Source: Gemmatimonadota bacterium (GTDB lineage Bacteria > Gemmatimonadota > Gemmatimonadetes > Longimicrobiales > Gaopeijiaceae). From it: DNA of 9,100 nucleotides. Positions 6,242-9,100 of the stretch are shown here, in pieces (within the stretch, counting starts at the first letter, position 1; every line of letters starts with the position of its first letter). The stretch covers positions 1 to 9,100 of the forward strand of contig JAUQOX010000108.1 in assembly GCA_030550695.1 (NCBI GenBank). Direction: 5' to 3'. The translations under genes and the position numbers were made by a program. The notes below the pieces were generated by a model. That model made no database searches and was not told the DNA's origin. It was given only the letters and a program-made list of their open reading frames with translations.

Positions 6242-7324
6242 TCAAAGTTCAGGGGCAGCACCCCCCCGCCGGGGACCAGGATCGGAGGGAAAACAAGAGA
6301 TGTTCTCCTCACGACCGCGAAGGCGGTCCAAAAGGCTTGTCCCTCGCCGCCCGAACCGAATCTGATCCATGCGTTCGGCGGCTCGCTCCGCCAGAGGAGA
6401 GGCCCCCGCCGGATCAACCCGCCCCACCTGCCGAAAAGCCTCCAGCGCTTCTTGGCACTCCCCCCGACGACCCAAGATCTCTCCCTTTTGGAAGTAAGCC
6501 ATGGGCAGGAGGTTCCTAGGCTCCCCGAGCCGCAGGAGGATCTCCAGGTGCCGGAGGGCTTCCGTCTCGTCCCCCGCCTCCAGGCGCATCCGGGCCGTCC
6601 GGAAGGCGCAGTTTCCCAGCCGCCAATCCACCTCACCCTTCCGGGCCGGAGGGGCTTTTTCCCGGTACTCTTCGTAGAAGAGAGAGGCTCCCTCGCAATC
6701 TCCCACCTCCTCGTAGGCCACCCCCATCTCGAAGAGCAGATCCGGCGTCCGGGATTCGGGGATCAAAACCAAGGCGTCCTGAAAGTAGGGGAGGGCGCGT
6801 CCGAATTCCCCGGTCCCCGTGTAGTGCCTCGCAAGGGCGAGGGCCAGCTCCGGAAAACCCATACCGGGGCGGAACTCCAAAGCGGCTTCCACCGCCGCCG
6901 CCATGTTGAAACGGTCCCCCCTGGCCCAACTTTCACGGGCCAAGCGAGCAAAATCAGAGGCGGCCTGGTCCGCCCAGGTCGAATCCTGGCCCACCGCCTT
7001 CCGGTAATAGGCCAGGGCGTCGTCCACTCGCCGAAGCCGAAGGCAGACGTGGGCCACCCGGGCATAGAGGCTCGGATCCTTCCCGCCCTGGATTTCCGCC
7101 AGCTTGTACTCAGCCAGGGCCCGATCCAGGTCTCCTCGGGCGAAGGCCTCGTCGCCTCGTGCCATGGAACTCCCCTCTTCTCCCAGCGGCACACAGGCCG
7201 ACGAAAAGAGGATAGACATCCCGAAGAGCCACAAGCGAACCCCGTGGTGCCCTCTCCTGAAGCCCTTGCCGGGCGCCTGGGCCCGGCATGGCGGGATCCC
7301 CTTCGCAGTCCTCATGACGGGCAT
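6242..7324 (-). CDS. TPR-repeat protein, predicted outer-membrane lipoprotein
   Basis: A 360-residue tetratricopeptide-repeat protein, probably exported and lipid-anchored. After a long basic N-terminus comes a hydrophobic stretch, RLWLFGMSILFSSAC, where Cys44 is a plausible lipobox cysteine (SSAC; the -3 position is serine rather than leucine). From about residue 54 there are TPR-like helical pairs: ARGDEAFARGDLDRALAEY, VDDALAYYRKAV, GEFGRALPYFQDAL, GVAYEEVGDCEGASLFYEEY, DETEALRHLEILL and GECQEALEAFRQV. The tail is basic and glycine-rich. The start is inferred: GAGG (7334-7331) six bases before ATG 7324. That site shares bases with the TGA of the upstream TPR gene, giving an 8-bp gap and probable coupling. 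An in-frame ATG at 7432 would overlap that gene by 100 bp and is less likely. TPR lipoproteins such as AlgK serve as scaffolds in alginate export; a similar role here is inference. No enzyme motif is visible. Confidence 0.78.
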   Translation of the reverse strand: MPVMRTAKGIPPCRAQAPGKGFRRGHHGVRLWLFGMSILFSSACVPLGEEGSSMARGDEAFARGDLDRALAEYKLAEIQGGKDPSLYARVAHVCLRLRRVDDALAYYRKAVGQDSTWADQAASDFARLARESWARGDRFNMAAAVEAALEFRPGMGFPELALALARHYTGTGEFGRALPYFQDALVLIPESRTPDLLFEMGVAYEEVGDCEGASLFYEEYREKAPPARKGEVDWRLGNCAFRTARMRLEAGDETEALRHLEILLRLGEPRNLLPMAYFQKGEILGRRGECQEALEAFRQVGRVDPAGASPLAERAAERMDQIRFGRRGTSLLDRLRGREENISCFPSDPGPRRGGAAPEL

Positions 7325-7330
7325 GGGTTG

Positions 7331-7334
7331 CCTC
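7331..7334 (-). promoter_or_regulatory. Ribosome binding site of the TPR lipoprotein, overlapping the upstream stop codon
   Basis: GAGG with six bases to the ATG at 7324. Its first two bases are the last two of the TGA that ends the preceding TPR gene (7335-7333). A ribosome ending there is well placed to restart, so the two TPR proteins are probably made in a coupled way. Confidence 0.5.
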
Positions 7335-8061
7335 AGCCTCTCGGTGCTCCCCCACGCTTCAGGAAAGTGAGATAGGCCCGGGCCCTGAGATCCCCGGGAT
7401 CCTCCTCCAGGCAACGCTCCCAATGGCGACACGCGCCCTCGGCGTCTCCGAGCCGATGAAGAACCACCCCCAGGCGAACCCGGGCACCGGTGAACCGAGG
7501 GTTCTTTTCCAGAATCATCTCCAGTTGCTCCCGGGCCTCCTCCCAGCGGCCCATGCCCATGAGGGCTTCGGCGTACTTGCTCCGGATGTCCAGGAACCGG
7601 CCACGGATGGCCAGCGCCCTGCGGTACTGTTCGGCGGCTTCTTCCGGATGGTCGGCAACCAGGTAGAGGTCGCCGAGCTTCGCATGGGCGATGGCCAGCT
7701 TGTGGCCCACATCCGACGGAAACTCCCGGGAGTCGCGATGATCCAGCTCCTCCGCCTTCCGGAGGTCTTCCCGGGCGTCGTGAAAGCGGCCAAGTTCCTG
7801 GAGGACGATGGCTCGGTTCAGGTGGGCTTCGGCATAGGTGTCGGCAAGGCGGATCGCCTCATTGAACGACTCCAGGGCGGCCTCGGGGTCTCCCAACATG
7901 GCCAGACACAGACCAACCTTGTTGTGGACGTCGGGGAAGCCGGGGTGCTCGGCGAGGACGGCCCGAAAATCCTCCAGGGCTGCGCGGTAGTCAGCCCGCT
8001 CCCAGGCCGCTACCCCCCTCTCGATGCGCTGGGCCACGGTGAGCTTTTCGTGTTCGGGCAT
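7333..8061 (-). CDS. Soluble TPR-repeat protein
   Basis: A 242-residue protein made almost wholly of tetratricopeptide repeats, a fold used for protein-protein contacts. About six units are visible: residues 9-42 (GVAAWERADYRAALEDF), 43-76 (GLCLAMLGDPEAALESFNEA), 77-110 (NRAIVLQELGRFHDAREDL), 120-153 (GDLYLVADHPEEAAEQYRRA), 157-190 (AEALMGMGRWEEAREQL) and 191-224 (GVVLHRLGDAEGACRHWERC). No signal peptide or membrane helix is seen, so it is probably cytoplasmic. ATG 8061 has AGGA (8073-8070) eight bases ahead and is preferred over an in-frame ATG at 8106, which would add 15 residues. It sits between the epimerase and the TPR lipoprotein and ends 8 bp before the latter. The role is unknown; a partner in synthase assembly or export is inference. 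Confidence 0.83.
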   Translation of the reverse strand: MPEHEKLTVAQRIERGVAAWERADYRAALEDFRAVLAEHPGFPDVHNKVGLCLAMLGDPEAALESFNEAIRLADTYAEAHLNRAIVLQELGRFHDAREDLRKAEELDHRDSREFPSDVGHKLAIAHAKLGDLYLVADHPEEAAEQYRRALAIRGRFLDIRSKYAEALMGMGRWEEAREQLEMILEKNPRFTGARVRLGVVLHRLGDAEGACRHWERCLEEDPGDLRARAYLTFLKRGGAPRG

Positions 8062-8169
8062 ATCTCGCGTCCTGGCGAGGGAAACACGCGGGACGAAACC
8101 CCTCAAGGTGCTACCCCTGAGAACCTAGCGGGGGCCACGGCGGGATACAACATCCCCCCGGCGGACCCG
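8062..8169 (-). other. Short intergenic gap between epimerase and TPR gene
   Basis: These 108 bases are the longest gap within the minus-strand run. I see the ribosome site of the TPR gene (8073-8070) but no convincing promoter, terminator hairpin or small gene. The gap leaves open whether the epimerase shares a transcript with the genes after it. Confidence 0.4.
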
Positions 8170-9100
8170 TCAGGTCTCACGGAGCCACCGAACAAAGGCC
8201 TCTACCCCTTCGCGAAATCCCCATCGGGGAGAGTAACCCCACAACTCGCGGGCTTTGGTGATATCGGCGAAGGTCCGGTCCACATCGCCGGGCTGGGGTG
8301 GCATCGGGCGCAGACGGGGTTCAACCCCCAAGACCTCGGACAGAACCTTTACCATTTCGGCCAGGGAAACCGTACGGCTCTCCCCCAGGTTGACGATTTC
8401 GTAGGACCCTTCCCGCCCTTCGAGCCAGTGCAATCCCCCCACAATCCCATCCACGATGTCGTCGATGTAGGTATAGTCCCGGCTGCTGCTCCCGTCGCCG
8501 TAGATGGGAATCTCCCCTCCGGCAAGCATCAAGCGGGCAAACTTATGGATGGCCAGGTCGGGGCGCTGCCGGGGACCGAAGACGGTGAAGAACCGTAGCG
8601 CCAGGCAGCTCATCCCATACAAGTGGGTATACGTGTGGCAGAGGAGCTCCCCCGCCTTCTTGGTTGCGGCGTAAGGGCTGATGGGGTGGTCCACCCGGTC
8701 GTCCTCATGGAATGGGACCTTACGATTGTTGCCGTACACGGAGGAGGACGAGGCGAAGAGGAAACGCCGGATCCCCCGCCCCTTGGCCCACTCCAGGAGC
8801 TGCAGGGTCCCGGCGACATTCACATCGTTGTAGAGGATCGGCTGGGCGATGGACGGCCGCACGCCGGCTCGAGCCGCAAGGTGGATCACCGTGTCCAGGT
8901 GAGGAGGAAGCGTAGCCAAGCAGGAAGGGGCTCTGATATCTCCCCGGACCAACAGAAAGCGTTGGTAACCCCTGGCAACTTCGAGATTCTTCTCCTTTGT
9001 GGAAGGGTCATAGAAGTCGTCGAAATTGTCCAGGCCGACCACCGTGTGCCCAGCTGCCAGAAGACGTTCGGCCAGGTGGGAACCGATGAATCCGGCCACC
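8170..9100 (-). CDS. NAD-dependent sugar epimerase (UDP-glucuronate 4-epimerase type), 5' end outside window
   Basis: An extended short-chain dehydrogenase/reductase acting on a sugar nucleotide, likely inverting C4. About 309 residues are visible. The window edge cuts the Rossmann glycine motif: the first readable residues are VAGFIGSHLAERLL, so only the opening strand (about ten residues with the first glycine) is missing. The NAD-binding aspartate lies in VVGLDNFDDFYDP. Catalytic residues are present: a serine in FASSSSVYG (about 117-120), then Tyr143 and Lys147 in YAATKKAGE (numbered from the first visible residue). The stretch KVPFHEDDRVDHPISPYAAT is typical of UDP-glucuronate 4-epimerase relatives; FGPRQRPDLAIHKFARLM and IYGDGSSSRDYTYIDDIVDG are standard extended-SDR blocks. 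A UDP-GlcNAc or UDP-glucose 4-epimerase cannot be ruled out. With the aminotransferase it suggests an amino or uronic sugar in the polymer. The GTG at 9099-9097 is an internal codon, not the start. Confidence 0.9.
   Translation of the reverse strand, partial: VAGFIGSHLAERLLAAGHTVVGLDNFDDFYDPSTKEKNLEVARGYQRFLLVRGDIRAPSCLATLPPHLDTVIHLAARAGVRPSIAQPILYNDVNVAGTLQLLEWAKGRGIRRFLFASSSSVYGNNRKVPFHEDDRVDHPISPYAATKKAGELLCHTYTHLYGMSCLALRFFTVFGPRQRPDLAIHKFARLMLAGGEIPIYGDGSSSRDYTYIDDIVDGIVGGLHWLEGREGSYEIVNLGESRTVSLAEMVKVLSEVLGVEPRLRPMPPQPGDVDRTFADITKARELWGYSPRWGFREGVEAFVRWLRET

Noticed and set aside
4741..6519. Long plus-strand open frame of 592 codons
   Set aside because: It lies antisense to the export protein, the aminotransferase and part of the TPR gene, which have clear motifs. 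Its product has no recognisable domain and is rich in Pro, Arg and Gly, as expected for a shadow frame in GC-rich DNA.
6223..6636. N-terminal extension of the aminotransferase by 138 residues
   Set aside because: The extension overlaps the TPR lipoprotein gene in another frame, is rich in Trp, Arg and Gly, and does not resemble the family, which normally begins at the PFLDL segment.
6125..7375. Plus-strand open frame of 416 codons
   Set aside because: It is antisense to the TPR lipoprotein gene and shows no domain; it is a GC-driven shadow.
7423..8598. Plus-strand open frame of 391 codons
   Set aside because: It is antisense to the TPR protein and the epimerase. The protein looks fairly smooth but has no family motif or ribosome site, and crosses two well-supported genes.
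1..9100. CRISPR array, tRNA, rRNA, insertion sequence or attachment site
   Set aside because: I saw no spaced direct repeats, tRNA-like cloverleaf, rRNA signature, transposase or terminal inverted repeats on either strand by reading; a covariance-model search was not possible.

Overview
The window is a GC-rich stretch, with no gap over 300 bases without a gene, from what looks like a Gram-negative (two-membrane) bacterium. It carries part of a capsule or exopolysaccharide locus. The style of the proteins (Wzi-like barrels, a short SLBB export protein, signal peptides ending in Ala-Gln) reminds me of Gemmatimonadota or a related environmental phylum. That placement is a weak inference; no rRNA or marker gene is present.

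Layout, following the minus strand from the right edge to the left. (1) A 5'-truncated NAD-dependent sugar epimerase of the UDP-glucuronate 4-epimerase type (8170-9100). (2) A soluble TPR protein (7333-8061). (3) A predicted TPR lipoprotein (6242-7324). (4) A DegT/DnrJ/EryC1/StrS nucleotide-sugar aminotransferase (5050-6222). (5) A short Wza-like polysaccharide export protein (4410-5024). Genes 2 to 5 lie 8 to 25 bp apart and look like one operon; the epimerase lies 108 bp upstream of gene 2. A plus-strand gene for a Wzi-family capsule-assembly barrel (2716-4401) then breaks the run, ending 8 bp from the end of the export gene. Divergent from it is a second Wzi-family gene (832-2535, minus), which overlaps by 4 bp a Wzz/GNVR chain-length gene that leaves the left edge (1-835).

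Together the genes cover sugar-nucleotide modification (epimerase, aminotransferase), periplasmic chain-length control or export coupling (Wzz), an outer-membrane export pore (short Wza), surface attachment or assembly (two Wzi paralogs) and TPR proteins that may scaffold the exporter. Glycosyltransferases, the Wzx flippase, the Wzy polymerase and any tyrosine kinase are not in the window and may lie to either side.

The most unusual feature is a set of long G tracts (9, 10 and 9 bases on the coding strand) in wzi1, wzz and wzi2. All sit in surface-polysaccharide genes, and in wzi2 and at the wzi1-wzz junction a one-base length change has a clear coding consequence. This resembles contingency (phase-variable) loci but is unproven. 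Other points of interest are the paired divergent Wzi paralogs, the minimal Wza with a C-terminal hydrophobic helix, the TPR pair and an insert near the catalytic lysine of the aminotransferase.
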